Origin: Symsagittifera roscoffensis
Taxonomy: Eukaryota > Xenacoelomorpha > Acoela > Convolutidae
NCBI RefSeq assembly: GCF_963678635.1
Contig: NC_087063.1
Location: 67,808,727-67,872,726 of the forward strand
Direction: 5' to 3'
Length of the DNA: 64,000 bases
Part shown: positions 41,668-54,915 of the stretch, one piece after another
Layout: each line of letters begins with the position of its first letter
Numbering within the stretch: the stretch's first letter is position 1
Program-made: the position numbers and the translations under genes
The notes under the pieces: generated by a model
The model's input: the letters and a program-made list of their open reading frames with translations, nothing else
The model's database searches: none
What the model was told of the DNA's origin: nothing

Positions 41668-43011
41668 ATTCAAATCCCAAAAGAAAGTATATTCATTTTT
41701 TGCTCGATGAAGAATCCAAGACCAGCTCAGTTCAATTAAGCAATAAAAGGTTTTGATATATTTGTTGATGTGAACAACTATGTTTGATATCTGATGATAG
41801 ATGGGCCAATATTTCATTCGAGAAATCGAGAAAAGGCAACGCAAGTAGCTTTCAAAATGATCACTTGATGATTAATACGGAAACAATTGAGATTTTGACA
41901 TTTGTACCCGTTTTTCTTTGTCATTTATGTGTTTAGTACTGTAACTCTAAACAGCAACATGCGATGCTTCAAGTTTGAAGTAAGTTTACAGCGCCGCTCG
42001 AGTTGGTTTAATTTGGCAGTTTAATTTGGAAGTCACGCGATGTTGAGCTGCCAAAATCACCATCCGCTCTTCGATTTTCACCCCGTGAATTCCGCACAGA
42101 AACAACTTGAACTACATAGCAGGACATCAATGAAAAAACACACAAACACGTTTGGAATCTATTTGTTATTATTATCAAAACTGGTTATAAATACAAACAG
42201 TAGCTGTGCAAGTAGCACAGAACGTTACGACCGCAATGGTTCCAGCAAAAAAAAACTTCAAACGAAAAGAAAATAAAATATCGGAAAAATATCAAAAATT
42301 CGTTTACTTTTTGGTAAAGGCCAACTGCGTTAGATCAAAAACTGCATGAATGGAAAGCAGTACTTTGCTAAAACCTTTAAAACTGTACTAGTAAAAAAAA
42401 TTGTCAGCCTCTTAACAATGTTTGTTAATTGATTCAAAAAGCAGAAAATTTTCTCGACACAGACCATGGTTTATTTAATTGATAGGCCACTCAACGCCAT
42501 CTGCTTTCCTATGTGACAATTAATTTTGCATGCAAAAAAGACATTCCTAGACCAGAGATCCATCTGGTTCCATGAGAGGTCCAAACAAAAGTGTTTTTTT
42601 TTTTAATTCCGGCTCTATTAAGTGTTAAGTAGTCTTAATTTGAAGGGTGTTGATATTTTTTTCTGGTTGCTATTTTCCATGCTGTCAGATCAATAAAAAC
42701 CATTTGATTTGATTTGCAGTGAGGACTATAGCTTCGTTTGAGTCCTCCTGAGCAAGAAGGAAACCTTAAGGGTTGGGATGTGGGACTGATGCTCTGCCCA
42801 AAAAGTCCCATTTGGCTAAAAAGTCCTGAGTAATCAAACCATATGAACCCCAGGAAGCTATTGCGTGTAAAAGAAATAAGTGACTCTCGATGTTTCTTTA
42901 ATTTGGCTAATCAATCTTGAGAAAATATTAAGCTTAGGAGTTTTCCTTTTAACTTTTTAGAACTAAAAATCAGCCTTAAAAGTTTTGAATCAGCCGAGTG
43001 AGCAACGTGCA
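41668..43011. other. Gene-free spacer
   Basis: AT-rich, with short ORFs on both strands that resemble nothing I know. No repeat was recognised. Confidence 0.5.
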
Positions 43012-43090
43012 AGGGGAGCGGTGGTGAAGTGATTAGGTCTCCACCTCTCAATCGAGAGGTCGGATGTTCGAGGCCCACCATGATCCGTGC
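43012..43090 (+). mobile_element. tRNA-like head of a SINE
   Basis: GTGGTGAAGTGATTAGGTC fits a pol III A box and GGTCGGATGTTCGAGGCCC a B box. CCTCTC-AATC-GAGAGG forms a stem at the anticodon-arm position, with a loop too short for a real tRNA, and GGTGG / CCACC pairs as part of an acceptor. This head layout is common in tRNA-derived SINEs. The body downstream could not be delimited. Confidence 0.55.
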
Positions 43091-44190
43091 TCGTTTGCTT
43101 GAGGGTGAGGCAAAATTATCAAGCCCAGAAAAAAAACCGAAAATGTGAAAAGCAATACAGGGGCGCAACAGCGTTTCTCGGGTAATCAGATGAAGAGTTG
43201 TATGTTGGTCCTTTCCATTGAGGATGAATGGCCCTAAATTTGAGCAGATCGTTCATGCTGTGGAATCAAGTGTCATAATTGGTATGGACTTCTCTGCATT
43301 GAAGTTTTGGACACTTTCGATGCTGATGGACGTATCGTTCAACGAAAAAAAAAAGATTGCGTGAACAGCTTCATTTTGTAAGCTTACAGTAATTAATCCA
43401 AATGTGTCATTTAATTTAAGAAACGTGTTAAAAATTCGGGTATTTCTCATTTGATGGAAAAAGGCGGGTATGATAGCTCTTCTCCTTTTTAGAACTGAAA
43501 TGGGTAATTTTTGCTATTATGAAAAATGGATCTAAACGTTCAAATCAGACATTTTGGTTGTTTTGGGCCGTATAACAGAAACAACCCGCTTAAATTTCCG
43601 AATTCGACAAAAAAATTTCTTCAGAATTATTCTGGTAATCTCCGAAAATCCTGGCTTGGGCTTATAATTTTGCTCTGATTCAAAAATAATTAGCAATTTG
43701 CTGTTTTTCAAAAAATAAATTCCTGAATGTGTGAAAAAATGTCCACATGTCGCGACAAGTTGCGTAATCACTAATCGGTTTGCATAACTTGTTATATAAT
43801 TTCGACCCCCAATCAAGGCCGCCTACTATGTTAATTATTTTGTCAATCGTTGTTTGTGGCTCTTTTTAGCAGGTATTTTGTTTCTATTACACAATTCAAT
43901 TCACTCTGAGGCCTAATTCAAATCATTCTCTAATTTGTTGATGCAGCTTGGCCAATAAAATTGCAGAGCTGAATTTTGAGTCTTTTTCTGCTTGACAAGT
44001 TAACAACGCTTGAAAACAGCTCTTTAAAAATTAAAGACTTAAAAAATTCATAACCACTTTTGTTTGGCTAATGCTACCGTTAAGTTGACCAACCAAGTTC
44101 AATTTACTTAGCTAATAATCCGGATAGAAAACAAAAAATTGACAATCTTTCTTTGGAAAAGAAACTATTCACAAAATTATCCAAACGACA
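43091..44190. other. 5' flank of the FoxQ2-like gene
   Basis: Non-coding and AT-rich; the last 500 bases should hold the promoter, but no TATA box or other element can be singled out with confidence. No clear splice acceptor precedes the ATG, unlike the genes at 7.5-28 kb. Confidence 0.3.
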
Positions 44191-45402
44191 ATGTTTACTT
44201 TCAACAGCTACCCTTTGTTTGCTTCTGGACCTCAATCAAATCCGACCTCAATTTCGAACCAGATGAAACCCAACTTTCATCTTGGAACCCAACATAAACC
44301 ATCAGTTTCCAGTGCCCAAATTACACCCCCGGGCGGCAACCAAAAAGCACCTGGACATTCTATGGATCCATTTACAATGCATGGACTTATGAAGAGTGTT
44401 CAAAGTTCACCTCCAAATTTGACCAACAATACCCAATTTATGAACCAGACCCAACAATTCTTAGCCCATTCTATGACTCCTAACAGACTAGGTAGCTCTC
44501 TCGCATCCGCCGTGTTGCTCCGTTCTATAACTCAAGCAAGTCAAGCTGCAGTGGCGAACAATCCAGAACATTCTAGACTTTTCCCACTATTTATGACGCA
44601 TCCTGGTCAGACCAGTCCTCAATTTAACGACTTCAGTCAGTCAGCTGCAAACTCAATGGGCGGATTCTTGAACCCCTATTCGCTTTTGCAAGAGGAGCCG
44701 AAACCGAACCACAGTTACATTGGACTCATAGCAATGGCTATTTTGAGTTCGACAGAGAAAAAGTTAGTTTTAAGCGACATTTATCAGTATATTCTGGACA
44801 ACTACCCTTATTTTCGATCCAGAGGTCCTGGTTGGAGAAACAGTATCCGACATAACCTCTCTTTAAATGACTGTTTCATCAAAGCAGGCCGAAGTGCGAA
44901 CGGAAAAGGACACTTTTGGGCTATTCATCCAGCTTGCCAGGACGACTTCGCCAAAGGAGATTTCCGACGAAGACACGCGCAGAGGAAAGTCCGAAAGGCA
45001 ATGGGACTCGCAGTTGCCGACGATGAGTCGGACGGGAACCGAAGTCCGTCGCCGGTCGCTGCTTCCGGAGGTCAGTTCAGTCCGATTAAATTTCAATTCC
45101 AGTCTCCTAAAACCGGACAAGAAAATAAAAAATGTGACGACAGTTTGAGAAACCCGACAATAAAAGCGCAAAAAAGAGAACACAACGAGGACGAAAACGA
45201 AAGCTTAAACTCAAGTATTAGCTCGGATTTCTCGCCGATGAAAATAAAAGCCGAAACCAGCGAGAACGAGATCGAAAACCTTAAATTCACCCCTCCAGTT
45301 AAGAAACGACAGAAAAGAAGTTTCAACATTGAGAGTTTGCTTTCACACGACTCCGACACAGAGCAAAAAACGGACGACGAACACCAAAATGAAAGAATGT
45401 AG
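44191..45402 (+). CDS. FOXQ2: FoxQ2-like forkhead transcription factor, single exon
   Basis: An uninterrupted 403-aa frame. Residues 1-170 are Ser/Asn/Gln/Pro-rich. The forkhead domain spans about 171-270: HSYIGLIAMAIL, LVLSDIYQYILDNYPYF, then GPGWRNSIRHNLSLNDCF with recognition-helix Asn217 and His221, and the wing GRSANGKGHFWAIHP, ending in the basic FRRRHAQRKVRKAMG (258-271). The RSRGPGWRN, KAGRSANGKGH and GDFRRRxAQRKVR signatures are those of FoxQ2, an animal-specific class active in anterior/apical patterning in many invertebrates. The C-terminus is acidic and Ser-rich, then basic (KKRQKR, 371-376) and carries FNIESLL (378-384), an EH1-type motif that recruits Groucho/TLE repressors. Single-exon structure is frequent in FoxQ2 genes. 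Assignment to Fox is certain and to Q2 very likely; paralogue identity within Q2 is not resolvable here. Confidence 0.9.
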   Translation: MFTFNSYPLFASGPQSNPTSISNQMKPNFHLGTQHKPSVSSAQITPPGGNQKAPGHSMDPFTMHGLMKSVQSSPPNLTNNTQFMNQTQQFLAHSMTPNRLGSSLASAVLLRSITQASQAAVANNPEHSRLFPLFMTHPGQTSPQFNDFSQSAANSMGGFLNPYSLLQEEPKPNHSYIGLIAMAILSSTEKKLVLSDIYQYILDNYPYFRSRGPGWRNSIRHNLSLNDCFIKAGRSANGKGHFWAIHPACQDDFAKGDFRRRHAQRKVRKAMGLAVADDESDGNRSPSPVAASGGQFSPIKFQFQSPKTGQENKKCDDSLRNPTIKAQKREHNEDENESLNSSISSDFSPMKIKAETSENEIENLKFTPPVKKRQKRSFNIESLLSHDSDTEQKTDDEHQNERM

Positions 45403-48400
45403 TTTTGATCACGACTCAGTTTTTTTCAAAAAAACTTCGAAAATGCGATATTTTGAAACTCAATTTGACTGGATTTTGTGGTCCTAGTTTGTAGAACTTT
45501 TGTATTCTTTTTGCTAATCTTGAGCCCACAAAGCGAAATGTGTTGCGTTGTAGTTTGACTTGGCTTCTTGTTTGATCAATTGATTTTTATTGACATTTTA
45601 TTGTATATTTTCATGAAAAGATTATATATTGGACGCACTTATTTTTGATAGAATTTATGTAGAAATAGTTTAAATGTTCTAATTTTAATTTTTTTGTACA
45701 AGCATTGTTTTGAATCAGATTACAAATAAGGGTCAGAATGAAAAATTAGCCAAGTGTTGGTAATTATTGAACACAGCTTAAGCAAACAAACAGTAATGAA
45801 CCGACAGACTCACAAGAGGATTAATTGAGGGGAAGAAGTATCAGAAAAATGGAAACCCAAAATGCAACAAACTACCAAAGAAAAACCACTAAGAAAAATT
45901 GCTTGGACGAAAAAGTCAGGGTTCCCATAGACCAAGTTAAACATAGTTTTGTGAACCAAAGTACTGCCCAGAATTACAACCGGGCCATCACAGTACAACG
46001 CTCTGCAGGGGAAAATCAGCGCTAAACAAAAACTAAACAGGAGTAGCCAGTTGCTCTGCTTATAACACGAAGTTCGACCAATTTTCATAAGAAAACACGT
46101 AATTTCTTCAAATCGTGCGTCGAGAGGAAAACTTAGAACGTACCTAGAAACTACTCTAGTTCGCTTCAATACACACCACTTGCGAATAAAGCACCAAAAA
46201 TCAAATTACCATGTTTCTCAAACGAAGAGTAATCAACTCGAATGAATTTTGCTGAAGAAATTGTAGGCTGAAAAATCAAATATGTTATTGCTATTGTTAT
46301 AGAAGTCAATTACCTGAAACAAAAAATGATTTGGGCGCTACTTCTTTCTGACAACCAATAGATGAAAGTGGTAACTAAGTGTACTCAAAAACTGTTCATC
46401 AAATCTTGCAACCAAAAAACCTGCATAACCAGCAGGAACTATCGGGGATAAAAACGGCATTATCAGCTGTTTGCTGAAGCATAAGATCGAAATGAAAGAA
46501 AACAATTGAAAAACAAAATACAAAGAAAATTGAAACAATAATTACAAAATTGCCACAAAAAAAGTTGCAGAAAATCTGAAAAAAAAAATCTTCAGAGCGA
46601 ATGAAAAACATAGCCAACAGAGTTCAGAAAGAGTCAAAAATACCAATTTGTTTTTGATATAATCTTAATTTTCAAAATTCAAAGAAAACATAAGATGAAC
46701 TTAAACAATTTTAATTTTCTAGGGCAATTAATGACAAACAATTTTTTTAATCTGAGAAAACTCGATCAATAAGTAAAAATTTACTGATAAAGGAAATCTG
46801 AATGGTGAATTCCATTTTCGAAATTAGGAATCAATCACGTTTTTTGTTGGTTGTACAATTTTGCTGTTCGGTAGTGGAGTTTTTCTTCCATTTAACAAAA
46901 GAAATGAGCTGAAGTTGAAATGAAATTAAATTTCAAGCCGCGAAAAGTAAACTTGAGCCTGAACAAGTGTAAAGAGTTTTCCTGAAAAAAAAAGCAAAAT
47001 AATAAGACCTATATAATTGTCGAAAATTTCAAAAACTTCAGCCTTAAACAGCCACACTTCTGAATCTCGAGCGAAATCTACCGCTGCGTCCTTTTTATTC
47101 AACACAAACGAGTCAAATTGGTATAGAAGAATTCTGGAAATTTATGTTTTTAAATTATTTTTGAAACTTTGAAACAAAACAGTTAATCATCAACTTGAAT
47201 CGATTTTAAATAAAACTGCTTAAACTTAAAACACATCAAACTAACAAACACTACAAATGATTTGACCGAATTTTAGAAAAAAAATTACTAACCTTGCATC
47301 CGAAAAAAGTTGAAAATTTGATGCAAAAAAGTTTCGATTAGAAAATTTTGAAGAAGTTTATTTCAAACAGAGTTTTGTAGCGCCAATAAAGACCAGAAAA
47401 TCATGAACAACATAACAATGTGAGATGAGAATGAAGCATAAATGAAGTCGAACAATCTGCCAAACTTTCAGTTTCATTTTGTTGTTTTTTTTTTCTAAGA
47501 CAACATCAGTTAGCTGAATCTATCACTAATTTTCTATAGCTAAAAAGTTTGGCAATTCTTGTATCTCGCAAAAACGACGGGAATTGTAAAAAATGCTTTT
47601 CAACAAACAACTGTTGTCGGAACCTTCTGCGCTATTTGCACATCAACCGGTAGTTTTTCTTTCCAATTTCAAATCAAACTCAAAACAAAAAAAAATATTT
47701 CAAAATAGCAATATGGTTGGTATCAGCAGATATCCTGCCATATCTGATCGTTCAGATTTTACGCTTCAATCCGAATTTTATGCTTCATGTTTAGCATTTC
47801 TGAAGTTTTCATTGGACATATTTAAAATTGCTAGAAGTTTTATGATGTTTCGCTAGTCGATAGCCAATGAACAATAATCTTGACAACGCGTTCGTATATC
47901 TTGCCAAGTTCTGGCAAAATTCTTGGAAAGCTCCGCAAGAGAACCATTATTCAAGATAAACAAAACTTATGAAGATTATAGAAATAACTTTTTCAAATTG
48001 AAGTTACGAATGTATGAGAACTAAATGTTTTATGGGGATACGCAAATAGCAGCCGAAGTAATAATCTCTTTGTGATTCATACAGCCATCTACAGTCCAAA
48101 ACTTCCAGTATGATTTTTGATTGAATCAATTTGACGTTTAAGATCATGACGAGGCAATCATTGCCTTGGAAGAATCATGCGAGGATCTTGCTATTTAAAC
48201 AAACGCTGCCAAGTTTATTGCAGGATAAACACAATCTTTCAAGATTTTGCAAGATGAACATAATTTGCAAGAACATTGTAAGATCTGGCTAGATAAACAC
48301 TGACCATTGACTAGGGTTAAATAAGCTTTGCTTTACCCATGCTTCATAAAGCTTTCAAGGTTTTATTATGTCAAAATAAGCATCAAATATCCAATCTTGG

Positions 48401-51400
48401 AAATTTGGCTAACAGTTATATTCCTCAACTGAAAACTGAATGATTGTTTTTTTTCATCCTAGAAATGTCTGGAGTTGTCGCCAGTTGTTCGTGATAGTCC
48501 GTCCATACATGGGTCACGAAACTTAAACGCTTTTTAAACGCATAACACCTTTTCCACGATTCTGGTTTTTAACAAAAATATTTTTTGCAATTTCAGTTCA
48601 CTTTTTATGGCAGATGAAATTTTTAATATTTATGTTCTAGTATTTCCCACACTATTTCAATCTTGACTGGGTTGTTTTCAAACGAACAACAGGGATCTAG
48701 ATCCGGACTTCTTTTGTTGCAGTCTGTACTCTCTTCCTCTTATCTGGTTGCCACTTTGTCCAAAGTCAACGCCAACAGGCAAGAGTCTCTTAAAAGGTGG
48801 AAATTACTTATGTTGTGCCCTGCTTAGATAACATTTAAACAACAATTACAAGCCCCCTCCTATTCCCACAAATTCCTTTTACTATTCCAAAAAGAACAAT
48901 TGCTATCGTTAATTGTGACATGGACAATTTAAATTAGCAGTCTTGTTATTATTTCCCAATTTTTCAATAAGTGTTTTATCTATTTTATATTCTTCACAAT
49001 TTTATCTTGCCAGTCAAGTTTGCAAATTGAATCTTGGAATAGGATAGCTGTCACAAAGTTTTGAATTTTAATCGTTCCTCTGACAATGATTTTTAATCAG
49101 AGATGTCAAAATAGTGAAAACATAAATCAAACTCTATACATATAATTACTTTTTTCTCTAGAAATTTGTATATTTTTTCATCTCCTGAAAACTGACCAAG
49201 CATAATGAAGATATTTTGGGCTTAATTTCCGTGCAAGTCGCAGCAATATTTTCTGCCCGATTATTTTCCGTGTTTTGATCGGGAAAGTAAAACTTTTTGT
49301 CCGGTGTATTTTTTGTATCCTCGCTACTTGTCGAATCGATTACAAAATAATCTCAGAAATCTTCTCGAAAAACCGCCTCAATTTCCGGAGCGTGGTGAAA
49401 ACAATACTATTTTTTCACACACGATTAATTCATGTAATTTCCAGTTTTTAGCTCAGTTCTTTCAAAAAAGGGAAATTGGAAAATGTTTTTGTTTTTGTCG
49501 ATGAAATTGCTGATTATAATTTAAAAAGATTCATTGACGTATAAAATAATTTGCCTGTCGTTGTTTGTAAAAACTTGTTGTTTGACAAATGTAATGCGAA
49601 TAAAGGTTTCATTTACTTCTCATTTTTCTCAATGGCAAATTATTTCTAAGACAGTCATGCAGCAGCTAACTTAACACATCAGACATCAATCATAGACTTC
49701 CAACATTCCTTCCGAATCTTCCTTTTCACGTGATATTTTTGGGTTGTTTAATATATCTACTTTTGGCTGAAAACCCATTTTTTATCATCTTTACTTTTTG
49801 GCAATAACAAGAGTAGCTAAGTTTCTCTACAAGTAGCACGGAAAATATCGCTAGAAGTCATTGCCTGTTGTTAACGAGTCTTGTTTTTCAATTTCATTTG
49901 CAATTTTTTTTGGTATACTTTTGTTATATTAAGTCCTTATGCTATAATTGTTTCAACCCAAAAGAGCCCTTTGAGTAGTGATGTAGTGAAATATTCAAAC
50001 AAATTTATAGGCTTAGGTTATATAGATAGCTGAGAATCTTGGATTTTGTGACAGGAACTTCAAAAAAATAGGACAATCCCGGATTTCCTGGTAGTAACTA
50101 TCCAGAAACCCTGCCGGCAGTCTATGATTTATTTTTGAAAAAAAAATTTAAAAAAAAGAATTTTTAATCTCTGCTTCTCATAATTGCCTATAGACGGACA
50201 AATGTTTACTATGAAATGTTTACTATGAAATAAAGTACCTTTAAAACCACGCGTGGGCATCTATATTTGCAGTAAATCTTGGGCTTTTTTGTTCTTTTCT
50301 TGTTCTCTTTTGCGTGCAAAAGTAAGTTTTTTTTGTCTATGACGTAGTTCCACTAATTTTTTTCAAAAAAAAACTAAAAACCTCAATGATTGTTTTGTGT
50401 GAAGCCACACGGAGCATTTACTCAAATTTCAAATGATATGGAAAACGTAAACGTGTTCAAAACCCGCTCCCAATTTTTAGACACTTAATTTTCTCGGTAA
50501 AGTTTTTTGCCTTGTAAAATTTTCAAGCTAAATCAATCGAGATGATGATAATCTCCAGATGCAAATTATCTATGAGATTCTTGCGAATTAACATGTGGTT
50601 TTTTCATAAATTTTTTAGTTTTTTGGTTTCAGACTTGTTTGCTGGCATTAGCAGTGTTGCAGAAAAATCTAGCTTAAGCCCATGACTTCTAGTAGCTTTC
50701 TATAAAATTTAACTCTGGACTTTAAGACCAATCCAGGAATTCCAGAGCATCTCTTCAGAATTGTGATGTATGTTTACCTTGGCCATGCCTGACTCCTGGG
50801 ATGCCTTCAGGTTTGGACTTCCATAAACTCAAAGGTTGTGAGATTAAAACAAAATGTTTTTTAGTTCAATCTGCCAAAGTTTTACCATTTAAAATTATTT
50901 TTGAACAAATAAAGTTACGTACTATGCTGTAGTAGCTCCAAATCAAAATCATGAATAATTATCAAAAACTTGAGTATTTTTGACATTTTAGGCAATTAAC
51001 AGGATAGACAAGCTAAATAAAACAAAACGTTTTCTCAAGCAAATTATTCGGCTTGCTTGTTATACATGCATATTCAGTCTGCATATCTTATACAGAATCA
51101 ACTTTCAAATTCAAGCGTGGAAAGGGTGTAGACTTTTCGGATGATCATTTTTTGGGGTTGTATCGTTGATCTATCTAAAATATTGTTAAATTGAGCACGC
51201 TTAATCGCCAGTCAAAATATTTTTAACCATATTTGCATTGTTCAAAGAGAAAACGTTTCTCCTTGAGCATTGAAAGTGTGAATGAAAGCAATTATCAATT
51301 TTTCTCAAATTCTCAAGAAATCGTTTTCTGGCTTGATAGGCAATATGTGGTGTGCTACTTCAAAGAACTTGATGATAAAACTAAGACCAAGACTTTAAAC

Positions 51401-51860
51401 CATCTTGTGATATAGAAATAAGTATGATAATAAATCGCAAATGTCATGACAATTATACCAGAGTATCAATCTTAATCTTTCATAAAGCGATAGAGATTAG
51501 TTAAGCAGTTTAGCACCAACGTAAGTAGAGGTTTGACAGGTCGTCAATGACCTTGAAATCCAAATGAAAGCATACTTGAACTAAGATTAGTATGACGTAA
51601 TATCATGTGCACGGTAGACACTACACCACATTACCGCCTCTTGTAGAAACTTTTGGGAACGAATATATGCATTCTAATTGAATACAAGACACAAGAATTT
51701 AAAAAACACATAGATTAGTGAATAGAATGTAGAAGTTGTTAAACGACTAATGGAAAAAAAGTCTCAGAGTTTTTGAATTAAATTTCAAAGTTTACAGGGC
51801 AAGTTTGTACTGCTGATGAACGGAACACTCATTTTTTTCCCGTCGCAACGGCTTCTCTGG
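45403..51860. other. Long gene-free region downstream of FoxQ2
   Basis: About 6.4 kb of AT-rich DNA with only short ORFs (at most about 120 codons, none resembling a protein family I know). No clear tandem repeat, tRNA or mobile element was recognised. It could contain FoxQ2 3' UTR and regulatory DNA. Confidence 0.4.
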
Positions 51861-52463
51861 TGAAAATTGGGGAAAGTGGTTGAATTTACTCAAACATCCT
51901 TGCAAAGAATGGGGCGATCTGACCCAAATATACTCTCGAGACGACTGTTGGGTAGGATTGGCCTGTTAGAAACATACTCTTTTGTCCGGAGAGACAATTT
52001 CTTCCCTAGAGATTTCGAGTTTAGCTGGCGGCGAATTGATTTGCTTTACTGAATGACGATTCGGGCTGCCTGAAAAGGTAGTTTGTTTTTCCTTCGGAAG
52101 GATGTCCGAGAGGAATTGGAGACCGAAAATGGGTCTGGTCACCAACTTAATCACCTGTAGGGATAGTGATTTAAACCTCGGTTGACGGAGAAGTTACTGT
52201 AGAGATGGGAGGAGTTTGGGATTTGGAGGAAGACTGCGTTTCATCATCCCACGAGGTTGGAAGGAAGTCTTTACAGGCTAACAACGAAGCTTTTGATGAC
52301 GACGGGAACTGAGCTTGGGGAGCGTTCTGAAGACCCCCAGATTTAAAAAGTGTATAGTTAGGTCGATTACTGGGTTTGAGCTGCCTTGGTTGGGCCTAAC
52401 GCCCGAAGCGTCCGGAAGGGTTTCCATTGACAGTCTCTTTGGCTATTTCGACCTGATCGGAAT
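51861..52463. other. Less AT-rich edge of the retrotransposon cluster
   Basis: Base composition becomes visibly richer in G and C here, like the decayed pol sequence to its right. It may contain the 3' end or LTR of the minus-strand Gypsy-like element, but I found no paired LTR. Confidence 0.3.
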
Positions 52464-52769
52464 TTAAGCGGCTTGGAGAACGACTGGCTTAGGGCTTATC
52501 TGGACCAGAACTGTTTTGGCTGCTATGCGTGTGCGAAATCTTCCAGGCGGTCGAAATGGACAATTGTCATCGTGAGAAGATGATAAAGAATTGCTGGTTT
52601 TGTTTGACATTTCCTGGCTTTTCCGACCTTTTTTGGCCGACAAGGCTATTTTGTCTGAAAAACCAGACATTGATGATTTAAGACGAACCGAAATATGCTT
52701 TTTCCTGATAACCTTCTTTTTATCGTAACATAAAATTTTTACAGGAGCACGGATAATTTGTGCCCTCAA
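52464..52769 (-). pseudogene. Basic ORF at the 3' end of the Gypsy-like element
   Basis: A 101-codon frame rich in Lys, Arg and Ser (KKKVIRKKHISVRLKSS), located after the integrase remnant. It may be the C-terminal tail of pol. No domain recognised. Confidence 0.25.
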
Positions 52770-53239
52770 AAGTTTTGAATACTTTACGCCTTGACTTTCT
52801 AACTAGTATTTTAAGGAATTTCTGACCTTTTCTGGTCTATGAATAATAAAATTATTCAATCTACGTTTAATACTTGACGATTTAGGTATTTGTTCAGCCA
52901 GCATTTGGCTCCTAAACCATAGAGCTCTTGCTGAAAAACTCGATCTGAGGGTGGCGGCTACAATTTAATTTCTTTCGGTCAGGGTCTTCTTGAGTGCTAA
53001 CCACTGATAAATTGCTTTGGCGAGATTCTCTAGGGCGTTGTTGTGGGGAATCTCTGCGACCGAAGTGGATGGGCCTCCAAAACACGGGGTCACAAATGGG
53101 CTTGACTGTCCCTTGTGGAACACTTTTACTCTGGGCCAACTGTAACACTTTTCTCTCCACCGTTCGGCAGTGAAGAGGTCTAGTTCCAAATGCTGATTAA
53201 CTAAATCAACACGTGGTAAAAGATGTTCGGCGGCAATGG

Positions 53240-53530
53240 ATAAATTGATATTTAGGCTTTGACTAAATTGTAACTCAAACGGGGAAACCCTGAATCTTTA
53301 CAATATCCGGACTTAGTTTAGCCACCCCAATCTTCGCTGATAGTCTTGATTGATCGTTCAACCAAACCACAGCTCCGGTGATCCTCAACATGGCAGAGCT
53401 AATAATGAGGTTTTTTTTCTCGCGCGACTTATTTTCAAACCATGAATACTGATCTGTTTTGATTTTTCAAGGAATACTATGATGTTGGATATAAAATTTT
53501 AAGACCTTGATAATTTTCGTACCCTCAGTC
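53240..53530 (-). pseudogene. Ty3/Gypsy integrase core remnant
   Basis: Minus-strand reading includes KTDQYSWFENKSREKK, corresponding to the DxGxxF region around the second catalytic Asp, and, after a stop, EDHRSCGLVERSIKTI, corresponding to the region around the catalytic Glu (consensus VEDHRATGLVERxIxT) at about 53345-53395. Stops interrupt it. Integrases of this class insert element cDNA. Confidence 0.75.
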
Positions 53531-54639
53531 GACCGTGTGAGCTTGGCTAAGGGATACTTAGAAAACTGGTCGATTGCCAGCCAGGATCTTTCAGCCAGGA
53601 TATCCTTCTACAACACTTTCAGATTATATATACGAGTATCCACCACAATATCTTCGTCTATCACGGTCGAACACTGCCAGAAATATTTGAGATACGCTTC
53701 ATTCCGGCTGAACTATACATAGGTGTTGTTAAGAAGGGCCCCTGTTTTATCAGGCGAAGGCTTGGATGTTCGCCCGTGGGCTCTGCCAACACATCCTCAT
53801 CGAGGGCTCCCATCAGACCTGAGAGCGACTTTTTATCCGACGCGACGATTGAATGCTTCAAAATGCCCAAGCTGAGCACCTGTTATCGAGGGTGGCGATC
53901 TGTACACGGGCATACACTCCTTTTAGAGATGCTGTTCGTTCCGCGGACGACTTTTCTTCGGGTGAGATGCCCCAGATTTTGTTGCTTGACGCGACCTGTT
54001 ATCTGTGAGCCAAGTGAAATAACTGGTTGAGCAGAATTTCGAAACTATCATCCAGGTTAGTAGACTGATCTATCAAACTCTGAAAAAGCGAGAGAGCAAT
54101 GAAATAGATGCCACAAACGTCAATGCTATCGATATACAGGTTAGTTTGTCAAAATTGAGACTTATTTAGTGAGAAGAAGAAGCGAAAAAGGGGCAGCAGA
54201 AATTGGAAAAAATCTGGGAACGGGGCGAATGTACATAAGTTGGACATGCTGCACTCTGACTGGACGAGACTTTGTGAAGAAATTACGTCGCCCTGATGGT
54301 GATTTGACTGGTGAATAACTGTCCTTTGATTGGTTGAGGTGGGAGCAGCTCGACATATAGCCCTCTTGCGGCGAAAGGGCACTTAGGTATAAACTTGACA
54401 AAAAATCTAAATTTTACAAAAGATTGGACGTCGTGCAAACAATTTAGAGCCATAACGCATATGGCAACCGGTTTGTACAAAAATGCAGGGTAGGATATAT
54501 TTTCCAGGCATAATTTATGTTGGCTAATGGAATTTTGATTAATGGAATAATCGATCGCTATAGAATAAAAAACATGGAATAATCGGTTTTGAATGGTAGA
54601 ACTGCGGGACATTTTGTTCCCTCTGTTTGTTTTTAATGC

Positions 54640-54915
54640 TCAAATAATTGATTTATGGTCAGTTAGTACCTCAAAATGATTTCCCAGTAGGAAATTAGGA
54701 AAAAAATTGCAGGAACTCCAAACAATAGCGAACAAATCGAGTTCGTTCATGCTGCATTTTCTTTTTGGTCGTTCAGAGAGCGAAAAAAAATGGTGCCAGA
54801 CATCTTTTTCGCTCTTGCTCAAGTGCTGCGACTTTGGTCGTAGTGATACATTTTCCCAATGTTCGCGATGAGACCTAGAATACTTTTGAATGCGGACCGT
54901 TAATTTTCGCCCCAC
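54640..54915 (-). pseudogene. Gypsy-like RNase H remnant, duplicate 1
   Basis: A 91-codon frame with IQKYSRSHREH, then ERPKRKCSMNELDLFAIVWS and GNHFEVLTDHKS, the RNase H/RT-connection pattern (YxS..L...E..YS..E.E.LA.VW....F..YL.G..F.V.TDH) of Ty3/Gypsy elements. The TDH box is intact. Upstream the frame is broken. Confidence 0.85.

Noticed and set aside
43012-43090. Functional tRNA gene
   Set aside because: A and B boxes are present, but the anticodon loop is only 4 bases (or 8 with a shorter stem) and the acceptor pairing covers only about 5 bp; a SINE head fits better.
45810-46169. 119-codon minus-strand ORF downstream of FoxQ2
   Set aside because: Composition is as expected from AT-rich non-coding DNA, no recognisable domain, no splice partners seen.
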